From positions 1,123,501 through 1,187,500 of the forward strand of contig NC_089729.1 in the NCBI RefSeq assembly GCF_035083965.1: a stretch of 64,000 bases of DNA. Reading direction: 5' to 3'. Positions 1 through 11,056 of this stretch are shown here, piece by piece (the stretch's first letter is position 1; each line of letters begins with the position of its first letter). The stretch comes from Branchiostoma lanceolatum (lineage: Eukaryota > Chordata > Leptocardii > Amphioxiformes > Branchiostomatidae). The notes below the pieces were generated by a model, which worked only from the letters and a program-made list of their open reading frames with translations, was not told the origin of the DNA and did not search any database. The translations under genes were made by a program, and so were the position numbers.

Positions 1-122
1 CATCTTAACGGACAGTTCACTAACTTAGTGTGTATATCTTCTTGCAGTGGGCCTTCTGGCATGGCCTTCAGGTTTATTGTTACATGTTGTATAATGGTAA
101 AAACTTTTGTTGAAATCCCCAG

Positions 123-1215
123 GAACGGAGGCCTGGGTGCACAGGCTGAAGTGGCCGGGTCTCGCACAGTTCGACACCAAGAAGTGGAAGCCGATTACTT
201 CCAAGGGGAAGACAGTCGGTTTCGTCAAAACTGAGGACAACTTTTCTTTCTACTGGATCTTGGATGCTGGGCATATGGTAAGCTCATTCTTTCTGTCTTA
301 AGATGACATAATCATGAAATATCCTTGGCTGTTTAGCATGGATTTCAATAGAATTTAGTCTGTTGAGTTTCTGCTGGTCTATTGGAGGCAAATCACCTCT
401 CACTACAATATATTGTGGCCTTTATAAATTGTATCACTTTGAACATTTAGCTCATCCCTTGAGTGCTGACACTAGGGAAATGTTTGACTTTTTTTGACAA
501 CATCCTTTCCAAAATAGTCTTTTCTTAGATGAAATAACAACTTGGTAAACTGAGAAATGGAGATATCACTGACTGAGTGTATACCACGCTTTGGATGACA
601 CGTGTGGATGATATTTTATGTCATGCCTGGGCCTGATACGGGTGTTCCGGACCGTGTGATAACTATCCGGATCACATAGGGTTCGGAAGTGTTATCACAC
701 AGGCTTCCATAGAATATATCGAACGCATTTCGAGCGCGCCGGTTGTGCGGCCGTCGGAAATTCGATTACCGGATTCGGAGATTGGAATCAATGTTGCTAC
801 AGTTTCTTGTTCGAGGACACAAAACTCCCTCAACTTCTGGCGCATTCCGCATTGAAATGTATGTTTTCTCGGGTGGGTATGACCAAGGTATGACATAAAT
901 GAAATACAACACGTTGTATTCCGCATCACCCTCGGTCCCAGCCCTCCCGCGGGTCGGATCCGACCCGCGGTCGGGCTGGTACCTCGGGTGATACGGAATA
1001 CCCCGTGTTGTATTCTATATGTATGTTATTTTGACCCGTTCACCACCTACATGTAGATCACACAACACACTAAAGCCATCGCAAAAACGGAACTTGTAGT
1101 GATTCAGCTTCGACATCGTCACACATTTGTGTTTTTCCTTCTTCTGTAGGTCCCAGCAGATGCGGGGGAGACGGCGCTCAGGATGGTTACCATGGTGATG
1201 GGGAGTCAACGATGA
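123..1215 (+). CDS. SCPEP1: Serine carboxypeptidase, SCPEP1-like, last two coding exons (5' part outside window)
   Basis: Exons 123-277 and 1150-1215. The first runs from TEAWVHRLKWPGL to YWILDAGHM and ends at a GT donor; the second begins VPADAGETALRM and stops at TGA 1213-1215. The split lies inside the AGHMVP motif, which holds the catalytic histidine of S10 serine carboxypeptidases. The order EAWV-LKW, FVK, FYWIL, AGHMVP matches the C terminus of SCPEP1 (retinoid-inducible serine carboxypeptidase), a secreted or lysosomal enzyme. The nucleophile serine and catalytic aspartate would lie upstream of the window. Exon 123 opens with two bases of a split codon. A segment at 47-71 flanked by AG and GT does not encode the expected residues (YNGQLD and following) and was not included. 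The family call is strong; the exact paralogue is inferred. Confidence 0.88.
654..1018. repeat. Foldback/inverted-repeat element(s) in the last SCPEP1-like intron
   Basis: Two inverted repeats are visible. GTGTGATAAC near 654 pairs with GTTATCACAC near 691. A larger palindrome at 903-1013 is centred on GGATCC, with arms containing the GCATCACCCTCGGT type of sequence. A similar arm fragment recurs near 18731, so this is a dispersed family. Confidence 0.6.
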
Positions 1216-2043
1216 AGACAATGCTTTTGTTGTTGTTGTAGACTTGCAGCATCATGTTGTTCAAGAGGAGCTGAACTTACATTGTCCACGTACAGTCAAA
1301 GCTGTACCAGTCCTGTAGCCCCTACCAGGCCCCGCGGGATGGCTGGAAAAATAGTAGAAATTGGCCTAATAGAGTGAATAGTATGCCATTGGGGAGTTGG
1401 CTACGGAGAGAGGGTCTAATATGCCAACCTAGAGCGGCAAACTGTACCCCTACAGCAGACTAACTCCTCTTGCATGTTTTTCTGTCTGTTTGGCCAGTTT
1501 CTACTCTTTCCAGCCGCCTCTGGAGCCTGGTAGAGGCTATCAGTCCTGTATATTTAAGTGGATGCCTCTACATATTATGGACCACCTGCCCATTGATATA
1601 CTGTTATTCACTTTATCTTCAATGGACAGTGCAAAAAGTTATAGATTACAAATGAGTTAGTACCTTATTTTCAAGTGTTATCAAGTACATGTACATGTAC
1701 ACAATTGTACTTAAAAAATATAACAAGTGTATATTACATGATTGTATTTGTTTATTTGTAAATGGATGTTGATCAACTTTGAAAGATCAATGAATCTGTG
1801 CTCTGGCCTTTTTGTATATTGTGTCCTCTGTGATTCTACATTATTTTGCTTAATTCGATGAAAAGAGAATAGAACATCCTGGTGAGAGATGTCTGCAGCC
1901 GCCATGGATCGTCAGTTGCTGCCTGCCGATGGTTGATTGATTTCAACGAGGATCATATAGTTTCTAAATTCAGTATATTAGATTCAACAAATCTGCATCT
2001 TTGACATTTGCGTGATATCTGTTCTTATGGATTGATCAATAAA
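1216..2043 (+). other. Probable 3' UTR of the SCPEP1-like gene, ending near an AATAAA
   Basis: No further coding sequence follows the stop codon at 1215. The first convincing poly(A) signal is AATAAA at 2038-2043. A foldback element (1309-1548) sits inside this stretch, so the mature UTR may carry a long hairpin. The end point is inferred. Confidence 0.45.
1309..1548. mobile_element. Foldback MITE, family also at 47864-48097
   Basis: The left arm (ACCAGGCCCCGCGGGATGG, then AGTAGAAATTGGCC) is the reverse complement of the right arm (GGCCAGTTTCTACT, then CTCTGGAGCCTGGT). The same arrangement occurs at 47864-48097, inside the first intron of the LENG9-like gene. It has no coding capacity. Confidence 0.7.
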
Positions 2044-2396
2044 ATATAAATTGTACACCATTTGTTATATGTCTCTGGTATTGGCATGCATGCTACACCA
2101 ACTCTATTTTACGAACGACATTGTCAGCAGACCCAGAAGCTATCGCAAGCACAGATAAAAGGTTGGCTCACTTTTTCATCCGTTTCACAACGTGATCGTC
2201 TTTACCAGCAGTCACACTGCTATATCCATCTACTAAAAGGAATTAGATATCATTTTAGGGTGGACGAGGGACCAATAAAAATCAATGTTTGCTTAGATGT
2301 CATCTATAAAATCAAACCTTGTGGGCATAGTCTGGTGTCCATACGTGACATTGCAGCAGATTAGGGGGCCATGGGAACTAGTATTAGAGTTACTGT

Positions 2397-2599
2397 TACT
2401 GTAAATGCATTTAAGTTTGTGTGGTTCTAATTTCGTGGTAGGGAGAAACTGGGGTGTTCACGGTGGTTTTAAGTTCGTGTTTGAGATAAAAGTAGAAAAG
2501 GGGATAGGAGGGAAAAACTTTCTTGGTGGTTTTAAGTTTGCAGCGAAGAGCTAAAAACGCGAACATAAAACCACCGCAAACATTTCTATATTTACAGTA
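2397..2599. mobile_element. MITE with TACTGTAAATG terminal inverted repeats
   Basis: It begins TACTGTAAATGCATTTAAG and ends with the reverse-complement end TTTACAGTA. Internal GGTGGTTTTAAGTT and AAAACCACCG segments are also inverted. Family members lie at 40759-40902 and, as a fragment, at 18650-18726. Confidence 0.75.
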
Positions 2600-2695
2600 T
2601 ATTCCAGAGATCCAAGATTCTCTGGTACCACTGTTCCAGAAGTCTGCCTGCTACATTTCTCTGCTCCAGTTATCACAGCCCTATTTGCTCTATTT

Positions 2696-2905
2696 ATCGT
2701 GGGGTCGTAACGGCAGGGTTTTCGGCCTGGGTTTGAATCCCCTGATGCCACCGATCATGTGCCCTTGGGGAAAAAGGCACTTAACACGACTTTCCTCACT
2801 CCACCCAAGTGTAAAAACGGGTCTATTATGTGTGTGGGTCACAACACCTAAGCAATAGCTGCCTGTGCCCACGTGTATTGCACTGTAAGCTGCAATTCTA
2901 ATAAA
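2696..2905 (+). mobile_element. tRNA-derived SINE-like element
   Basis: A B-box-like GGGTTTGAATCCC near 2729 is followed by a body shared with other copies in this window: GTGCCCTTGGG, then a motif of the ACGACTTTCCTCACTCCACCC type. Related copies are at 12274-12556 (-), 21108-21360 (+), 30745-31010 (+) and 42955-43198 (-). Confidence 0.6.
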
Positions 2906-3059
2906 ATCAAAAACGAATCCTAAAGCTGTCATACGTGCATACATACACTCAGGTACTTAAGAGTCTTCACATTTTATCGTTCTCATAGTAAAATAGTTCA
3001 TCCCCATCAAGACTTTGTTCCTCACATAAAGAGCTGAAAGGTTTAATTACAAGCTGAGA

Positions 3060-3620
3060 CTTTCATAGTCGTTGCGTTTCATGAGGCAATAACAAAGCCT
3101 GGAACCATACATGTACTTCTGAAGCTTCAAACCTAAAAGTTTGATATCCATGACCTTATTTGTCATGCCAAGGACAATGAAACTGTTATGATTTTGGCAG
3201 GACATTTTCAAAAACAGACACTGCATCAAAATGAAATTTGAACATTTTCATTAAGTTGAGTACTAGTAACTAGAGTTCTGCAAAGTTTTTATGCAAGGGG
3301 GACTGAATTTCTTTATTATAGGTTCAAACTTTTATATAGTTCCATATCGATTACCTTATAAAGATTTCATCATAGCAATGACAATGAAAATTTTTATCCT
3401 TTTGGCAGGACATTTTTAATCACATGCACGCGTCAAAACATTTTTACTCAATTGAGCAACTGGAGTTTTTATGCAAAGGTGACCTGCCATTATATGTTAA
3501 GCACTGAATTTCTTTATCTATTATAGGTTCAAACTTTTATCGTTTCATATTCATGACAATGAAAATTTTATCATTTAGGCAGGACATTTTTAATCACAGG
3601 CACCTCAGAGTTGTGATTTT
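3060..3620. repeat. Degenerate tandem repeat, three units of about 170-190 bp
   Basis: The phrases GACAATGAAA and GGCAGGACATTTTTAATCAC recur near 3180, 3385 and 3560, separated by similar AT-rich sequence. No coding potential was seen. Confidence 0.5.
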
Positions 3621-3664
3621 ACCCCTTTGACCTTTAAAGTAACTCAAGAGTTTGGCAAAGTTTC

Positions 3665-3878
3665 TACTCTCCAAGCAGTATGTATTGTCTTGTTGCAATT
3701 TTTTTAATGAAGAATAAAGAGGAATGGGTTTGGCTGGTTTTTGACGTGTTTTAGGCGTTTTTGTCAGGCTTTCTATTTTGTCCTGTTTTCTTTATGTCGC
3801 CAACCCACACCTGGAACAAAATATAAAGTCCGAAAAAACGCCTAAAAACATGTCAAAAATTCCTCTGCTTGGAGAGTA
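3665..3878. mobile_element. MITE with TACTCTCCAAGCAG termini
   Basis: The left end TACTCTCCAAGCAG (3665-3678) is the exact reverse complement of the right end CTGCTTGGAGAGTA (3865-3878). Inside, GACGTGTTTTAGGCGTTTTT faces the complementary AAAAACGCCTAAAAACATGTC. The termini resemble those of elements at 26147, 27743 and 57138. Confidence 0.75.
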
Positions 3879-3947
3879 CAAAGTTTCGCATTTTATTTTA
3901 ACTCAAGGCTGGCTTCATTTTGGTGAAGGTTAGACATCCAGGTAGTA

Positions 3948-4136
3948 AGATACGCCAAAAATAGTTACTCAAGCAACAGGATAAAATTTCGAAACATATC
4001 TATTCAGAGTTTTGGTATAAATACTAGTTCTACCATAGTCTTCTTTAGACACTGACGAAAGATAGCGGATGCTGTCTGAAACGTCTGTTTCAAAATTTTA
4101 TCCAGTTGCTTGAGTAACTATTTTTGGCGCATTTGC
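3948..4136. mobile_element. Foldback MITE with a GAAACGTC motif
   Basis: ACGCCAAAAATAGTTACTC and CAAGCAACAGGATAAAATTT on the left face their reverse complements near 4088-4131. A degenerate relative with TCTGAAACGTCTG lies around 49835-49985. Confidence 0.7.
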
Positions 4137-4375
4137 ATCATCATACAAAAACAAGACAGCCACAAAGACATTTGATACCCATGTCTGAGAAAACTTTAAT
4201 TCTACTTCTGTGTGTCAAATAGTGGCTCTTTACTGACTTCAGACAGAGTATATGCATACAGGAAGCCTGGGTACAAACCTAGTTAGTTTAGGTCCATTTC
4301 AGTAGCGTCGTGATGATCTCAGTAGACATTAACTACGATGGTAGCTTGAAAGTTCATCCGTGTTCTTGGTGGAAA

Positions 4376-4620
4376 TTATTCTGAAAAGTTTCCAACACAA
4401 AAATTGGACTTACCCAAATTACTCACAAAGAAGAGACGGGGGGCGCCACAGACTTTCTGCAACTTATGATCCACTGCTCTTCAAGTCACGCTACTTATCT
4501 GCATAACGTGACGTCATCTCGGCGGTGGAGTGCTCATTCATTGACTAAGACTGGTGTTGTACAGTCAAAAATTTGGGTAAGTCCAATTTTTGCGTTGGAA
4601 ACTTGTTTCAGAATAACTAG
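4376..4620. mobile_element. Foldback MITE with arms of about 45 bp
   Basis: The left arm contains AAAAATTGGACTTACCCAAA and the right arm TTTGGGTAAGTCCAATTTTT, extended by TTATTCTGAAAAGTTTCCAA and its near complement. The interior is about 150 bp and non-coding. Confidence 0.75.
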
Positions 4621-4793
4621 TATGGTATCCAGATTATGGTATGCATGGTCTGGTCAGCATGGATAGCCTATTCATATGATAGGACATACAACATGTACAT
4701 AATCTTCAAGGGCTTTCGCCAGCTCTACATTTGATTGAATCCCACATGTCTACAATGGGAAAATCTTACATTCATTAGAATGACAAGGCTCTG

Positions 4794-4915
4794 AGCAGAT
4801 TTAACTGTGGCAAAGACCGTATCCAACTGGCAAAAGGAGTTTTCACAGCTGTAATGAAAACTTCTTTTCCCAGTTGGATGCGGTCTTTGCCACCGTTAAA
4901 TCTGCTTGGAGAGTA
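4794..4915. mobile_element. Short foldback element
   Basis: AGATTTAACTGTGGCAAAGA and CCGTATCCAACTGG on the left pair with CCAGTTGGATGCGG and CTTTGCCACCGTTAAATCT on the right. It is followed by CTGCTTGGAGAGTA, the terminus seen in neighbouring MITEs. Confidence 0.7.
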
Positions 4916-5134
4916 GGTCTTCTTGGTGAGTGCACACAGCTACATCTTCTTCCTGTTCCTTGGAGAGATGCTGAGAGAAAATTAAGCAATTTCCTGCCCT
5001 GAACAGTATACCTGCAGTTCTGTTTGTTATTGGTAACTATTAAAGCTGTATGTAGTATTGACCTGGATAAAACACACACGTGTAAGGCATCCATTGCGAA
5101 CAGAACCCCACATGTTGAGTTACATACAATATTA

Positions 5135-8100
5135 TGTGCATGTGTATGACATCTGATGACATCTTTCTCTGGAAGGTGAAATCCTTGTAAAATTTCCCCT
5201 ACCTTTGTTTTCCTACCTTTAGCTTAACTGCAACTTCTCTTACAAGTAGTCCCTCAGAGAGACCTTGAAAAATAAAGCATTTCTTCCCACCCTCAAACCA
5301 TTCAAAGGTCCCATAATTTCCTTAATCTTCCTGTGTTTACAACTAAAAAAAACATTCACAAACTTAGGTTTTTGTCCAACTTTTCCAAAAATGTAATTCT
5401 TCCCACACCACTTTCTACAAAGGTTCAGAAGTTCATAACTAGTACCTTTATCTTTGTGTATCTAAAGCTTGGGAAAACTTCCATTTGCAAACAGTGGAAG
5501 ATTTTCGCCGAACCCCAAGGGTTGGGGACTCTGAGGTCCAACAGCACAGAGAGCGCTGTGAAAATTCCACCCTTGATTTTGAATTAACATGTATGTGCAT
5601 GTGTATGACATTTTTCTTGAACGTGACGTCCCCTACCTTTATTTTCCTACCTTTAGTTTAAGACAGATGCCGCTGCAACTTCTCTGTTCCTCAGAGAGAC
5701 CTTGAAAAATAAAGCATTTTTCTCCCCGGCCGCACAGCATACAAACGTCCCACAATTTCCTTAAACTTCCTGTATCTTTAACTTAAAAAAATATTCGCAA
5801 AGGTTTTTGTCAAACTTGTCTAAAAATGTAACTCTTCCTACACAAATCTTGTATGTTAGCTAATGGACTTAAGAAAGTGTCCATTTATCCACACCACTTT
5901 CTGCAAAGTTACAACTGTTACAGTAAATTACTGTGTCCCTTGCCATTATCTTGGATGGTGTAGTTATACAACTTGAAAAAAAATAACAAATTAAGGCATC
6001 CATTGCAAACAGTGGAAGATTTTCGCCGAACCCCAAGGGTTGGGGACTCTGAGGTCCAACAGCACAGAGAGTGCTGTGAAAATTCCACCCTTCATAAACA
6101 GCAACGTAGCAAGGAAAGAAGCACTTGCCTTGTTGCTAGGGTGTCAACCCTACCCTAGTAACCGTAACCATGGTAACAATCCGCAGCAGCAGAGCTGTGT
6201 GGAGGGGGGAACAAAAACCAAAACTATTTAGAACCAAGTCCTTCTGGATTGGGGAAGGGAAATTTCTTTCTAAGTTGTACAATGTATTTGCAACTCCTAA
6301 AAAGCTGGGGTTTTTATTCATGTTCAGCGTGAAAACAAATCGTGGTCACCAAGTATTTTCAACTTTTAATTATTAAGAGTAGGTGCTTGAGGTGAACAAA
6401 AGTATGCCTTGTCTTTCCTGCTATCTTACAGCATTGTGCCATCTGTACAGTTGTTTTGACCATACATTCAACTGCTAGTAAGAGCATTATGAAACTTCCT
6501 GGTCAGTTGGAGGTACCTCACGTTTTCCTTTAAAATCAAAGTCCATGAAGCGATCTCCCTACCTTTGTTTTCCTACCTTGAGGTTTCACACAGACGTTCC
6601 AGGATCAGACTTTGAACACCTCTTACAAAGTTCTGATACATCTGTGCTATCAAATCCCCCAAAAGGGAGCACTTGCCTTATCGTAGGGGTGTCAAATTGT
6701 CGGTATAACCCTTTATTAACATACAGAAAATCATTGGTTGCAAACAGTGGAAGATTTTCGCCGAACCCCAAGGGTTGGGGACTCTAAGGTCCAACAGCAT
6801 AGAGAGCGCTGTGAAAATTCCACCCTTCATAAACAGCAACGTAGCAAGGAAAGAGGCACTTGCCTTGTTGCTAGGGTGTCAACCCTACCCTAGTAACCGT
6901 AACCATGGTAACATTCCGCAGCAGCAGAGCTGTGTGGAGGGGGGGAACAAAAACCAAAACTATTTAGGATTGGGGCCTACCATGTACAATGGGGGAAATG
7001 TCTATCATTGGTTTCAACCTGTCTAATTTTTTTGTCATAGCAAGGAATGCACTTGAGAGCTGCTCTTGATGTCCTCTATTGGGATATGGTATCTTTCAAC
7101 TTGTGTTCACAACCATTCCGATGGCTAGTTTTCTATGAACATTTCTTCGCAGAAAATGGTCATCACCGTGAACTTCAACAAGGTTTGATGCAGTAGTGAG
7201 AGCGGGGACAAGTACATGTATGTATTATCTGACAGTGTGTATATATACTGCTATTTTGATCAGAATTATGTGTGCCACTTAAAATAATATAGCAGCTGTT
7301 TTCATTCTTTCAAGACTTTGACACCAAGTTATATGTGTACTTTACATCTCATAATAGTTCTCTTGAAGGTGACATCCTTGAAACATTTTCCCTACCTTTG
7401 TATTCCTACCTTTAACAGATGCCACTGCAATTTCTGTCCCTCAGTGACCTTGAAAAATAAAGCATGTCTTCCCAACGAAACATCATTCAAACTTCTCCAG
7501 AATCCCTTGATCTAGCTACGACTTCAGAAAACAAACATTGTCCTTAAAACTATATTTTTTTTCAACCATCAAAAATTCCAAGTCAAGTTGACCTTTTTGC
7601 AGCTAGAGCTTGCATGAATATACAGTACAGCATTGGTTGCAAACAGTGGAAGATTTTCGCCGAACCCCAAGGGTTGGGGACTCTGAGGTCCAACAGCACA
7701 GAGAGCGCTGTGAAAATTCCACCCTTCATATACAGCAACGTAGCAAGGAAAGAGGCACTTGCCTTGTTGCTAGGGTGTCAACCCTACCCTAGTAACCGTA
7801 ACCATGGTAACATTCCGCAGCAGCAGAGCTGTGTGGAGGGGGGAACAAAAACCAAAACTATTTAGAACCAATAAGGGAGGGATAGTGGATAAGACTTTTC
7901 ATATTTGCAACTCCTAACAAGTTGTTTTTGGCATCTTCGGGTGTAAAAAGAAATTGTTGTCACCTTGTAGTTTAAAAAGTTTAATGAGTGTAGGTGTTTG
8001 AGGTAACGAAAGTATGTGTTGTCTTTCTTGCCATCTTACGGAAGTTCAAATTCAGCTAGAACATTATGAAACTCACAATTAGTTAAGTTCTGTGGGAAGT

Positions 8101-8530
8101 ACGAAGAATTTTTCTTAGAAATGAAAGTTCTTGAAGCGTTCTCCCTACCTTTGTTTCCTACCTTGAATTTAACACAGGTGTCCCTCGAGTAGCAATTCTT
8201 CCACAGTGGAAACATTTGTGAAATCAGGGAGCACTTGCCTTATACCAGGGGTGTCAACATAACCATTTCATACACTAGGCATTTCTCTAACCCCACACCC
8301 TATTGATCTACATGTACATGTGTCCTGAAACATTCAGTGTCAAACAAAAGCAGTGAAAAAAAAATAAAATTTAGGGCATCCATTGCAAACAGTGGAAGAT
8401 TTTCGCCAAACCCCAAGGGTTGGGGACTCTGAGGTCCAACAGCACAGAGAGCGCTGTGAAAATTCCACCCTTCATAAACAGCAACGTAGCAAGGAAAGAG
8501 GCACTTGCCTTGTTGCTAGGGCGATGAATC
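5135..8530. repeat. Five-copy array of a complex repeat containing a 77-nt cloverleaf-like segment
   Basis: The 77-nt segments lie at 5494-5570, 6012-6088, 6747-6823, 7646-7722 and 8392-8468. Copies 2-4 continue for about 150 bp more (to about 6235, 6968 and 7866), through a CTAGGGT...ACCCTAG hairpin and a GTAACCATGGTAAC palindrome; copies 1 and 5 are truncated. Spacing is 518, 735, 899 and 746 bp. Spacer pieces such as CCCTACCTTTGTTTTCCTAC and GACCTTGAAAAATAAAGCAT also recur, so the array grew by segmental duplication. Short open frames across the repeat are not conserved at their ends and are not called genes. Confidence 0.8.
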
Positions 8531-10610
8531 TTTCCACAGGGCTTGAAGACAGGTTTATTTCTTCATATTTCAATGATAACTGAATTTACACTGCACGGAT
8601 CATTTCTTTACAATTTTCTTCTTCTAAGTTAGAATTTTGCTGTAACAATGGTGTATAACAGCATTCATTGCTCCAAGCCTTGTGAATCTGAGGAAATCAA
8701 GGTATTGACCAGTAGGTTCTTCTTTCACCTTCCATATTGTTAAAAGATACAGCTGTAAGGGGCAACTTTACTCACTGCTCTACATTAACCATGTAGTTCC
8801 TAATACACAACTAATAGAAACCCCAACGGTAGGAGAGAACAATGCACAACAACCAACTTGGGAGACAAGTTTTTCGCACCAACCTCACAAGAAGAAACGT
8901 ACCTTCCAGTAATCTTTCCTTGTGTCAGATTTTTATTAAGTACAATACAAGACAACGGTTCGGCTGAAAAGTGAAACGGACAACAATGCATGGCATAATA
9001 TCAACAAGCCTACCGTACAACCAGCATAATATAACTTAAACCCTAGGGCTTCACCTTCAACTTCAGTGTTACAGGTAGAATTAAAGACAAAATGATCACA
9101 CCATGCTAGGAACTTTCTTACAGCCTGTTAACTGTTTTCCTACTACTAGTTCTGACATTCCTTTTTTGTGTTTTTATGAAACTTAGTCCATGCTAAAATT
9201 GTTATCAGCTAGCTTGGCCAAAATATACTTTTCCATGTACTAGTATTTCACTTGACTTCATCAGGACCATTCCATTTAGAAATTTAATGAGGGGGGTTCT
9301 TTTTAAAACATTTTCTTCTAAATGTGTTCTTACACTTTTCCTTTAAGATTTTCATCCAAAGTATGTGCTCAAACTCTAACTTTCTAAATGGATTGGTTCA
9401 TGTGACAAGTGTCTTTTCATACACCCTCTCTGTACAGGGTAGGATACTGATATGTGAGTTAATCATCAACGAAATCTGATCTGTACCACCAACCTGCATG
9501 GACTTACCGCGATGGGATCATCTCGGAAACGTCCCTTTTTTCCACTCAAAATCATTTCCTACATCGAGTTCAACAGTCACAACACGAGAACAAAACTACA
9601 AGTCGTGGCGGGTACTTACCAAATTAAAACTTCATCCACACAGCCTTACAGCTACCGTAGCTTAGCTGTAGTAGGTCTGTTGAATTTTTGCTCTTTTTGT
9701 CTTAAGTCATTGTGTTTTTACCTGTACATGAGCAGACATGAATGCAGACATCTTTCGTGACGAAAAATCTATCCAGAGATGAATCTATAATGAGTAGTTT
9801 TATTTGAAAGCAAGTATTCAACAGACCTTTCTTCAAAGCAGTAATTAAGTTTGTTTTTTAGGTCATACTAATCTTGATTTTATGGTTCTTTGATTTCATT
9901 GCCTTTGTTTGAGGAGTAAAATTTGTATAGCCCACAACTAAAATGAAACTAAAAAGTTTTTCTGAGCATTTAAGGCAAACCTTTGTTGAATTTGCCATCT
10001 GTTTTGACTTGTTTTCAATCTAAAATTGCAATAATTCTGCCTGCAAAATCATGAGACTGGAGCAAGTTCTCAACAGTATTGGTTAACTTCCAGCCCTCTT
10101 GCATACATGTAGCAGCATACAAAATTGGAAAACCAAAAAATCAACCTAGTATGACCATATATCGGTTACAACGAGTGGAAACAACTATTTGTTTATCTAC
10201 AACTGCTTTCTGTTTCCCACCTTTTTTCTCCTTTTCTGCCTGTAAAGCAAAAACGTTTGTGTGCAATCACTCTACAGTCTCAAACGTTAGTCTTGAGTGA
10301 AGCGTTTTGATTCAGTGCTTGTCTACTCAGAACTTAGCTGTCGAAACGTCAGAAATATATGTATACTCAAGACTATCGGTAACAACGTGTAACATCTACA
10401 AACCTTATATTAGTTCAGGTACGCCAACTTCCGGTACCTACATGTAAGTATGGACAGCAGCGCAGAACAACAGCATACATTGTAGTATTTCATGTAACAG
10501 TTACTTTACGATATCATAGCCTTATTTGTATACAGAGCCAGATCCCAGAAGCAGGTATATGTTACAGGCCCACACAGCAGAAAACCAGTAAAGAGACAAA
10601 GACAAACAAC
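8531..10610. other. Intergenic DNA without a recognisable gene
   Basis: Both strands were read for splice-compatible coding segments, tRNA promoters and terminal inverted repeats, and nothing convincing was found. This stretch separates the repeat array from the 3' end of the BuGZ gene on the minus strand. Confidence 0.5.
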
Positions 10611-10619
10611 CAGAAAAGT

Positions 10620-10920
10620 TGAATCTTTGCAAAAGATTTGAACAGGAGGCTTCATTTTTTCCAAAAGTACAGTATGTTTGTATTGCAAACTGTTTCCATG
10701 GATCTCTTACAATTTTTATGGAGCTTTATTTTTTTGTAAAGAATGTTTTACTTTTAGAGGGAGTTTCATTATCTTCAAAGTATGTTTGTATCGCAAACTG
10801 TTTGCATGGATTTCTTTCAGTTTTCAAGGAGAGTTAAGGAACTGACACAACTGTTTTGGGGTGAGCGTAAGCTTCATTTTCGTACAAGCATGTTTGTATT
10901 TTTATGGAACTTCATTTAAC
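10620..10920. repeat. Degenerate tandem repeat of about 125 bp, about 2.5 units
   Basis: AGTATGTTTGTATTGCAAAC, TGTTTCCATGGAT and GGAGCTTTATTT recur with changes near 10670, 10780 and 10880. It lies in the probable 3' UTR of the BuGZ gene. Confidence 0.55.
10725..10730 (-). other. Candidate poly(A) signal of the BuGZ/ZNF207 gene
   Basis: TTTATT on the plus strand reads AATAAA on the minus strand, about 330 nt after the stop codon at 11057-11059. It is the first such hexamer downstream; cleavage there is inferred. Confidence 0.35.
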
Positions 10921-11056
10921 TTCTTTTCTAGGACACTTTTGTCCGACCGACAAGCCAGATTTAGCTTTGCCTCTTTTGCCGCCTTTCTGCTGCACTGTCC
11001 CTCCACAGGATAGCAGGACAGGCACTTAACTGTGCACGAAAACGCCGCCGTCATCG

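Noticed and set aside
47..71. Candidate small exon between AG and GT upstream of the SCPEP1-like exon
   Set aside because: The encoded residues (WAFWHGLQ) do not match the conserved YNGQLD block expected before TEAW, and the phase does not fit the next exon.
6040..7865. Short frames beginning MGTLRSNSTESAVKIPPF in several copies
   Set aside because: They only reflect conservation of the repeat DNA; their starts and ends differ between copies and the sequence has better RNA-fold features than coding features.
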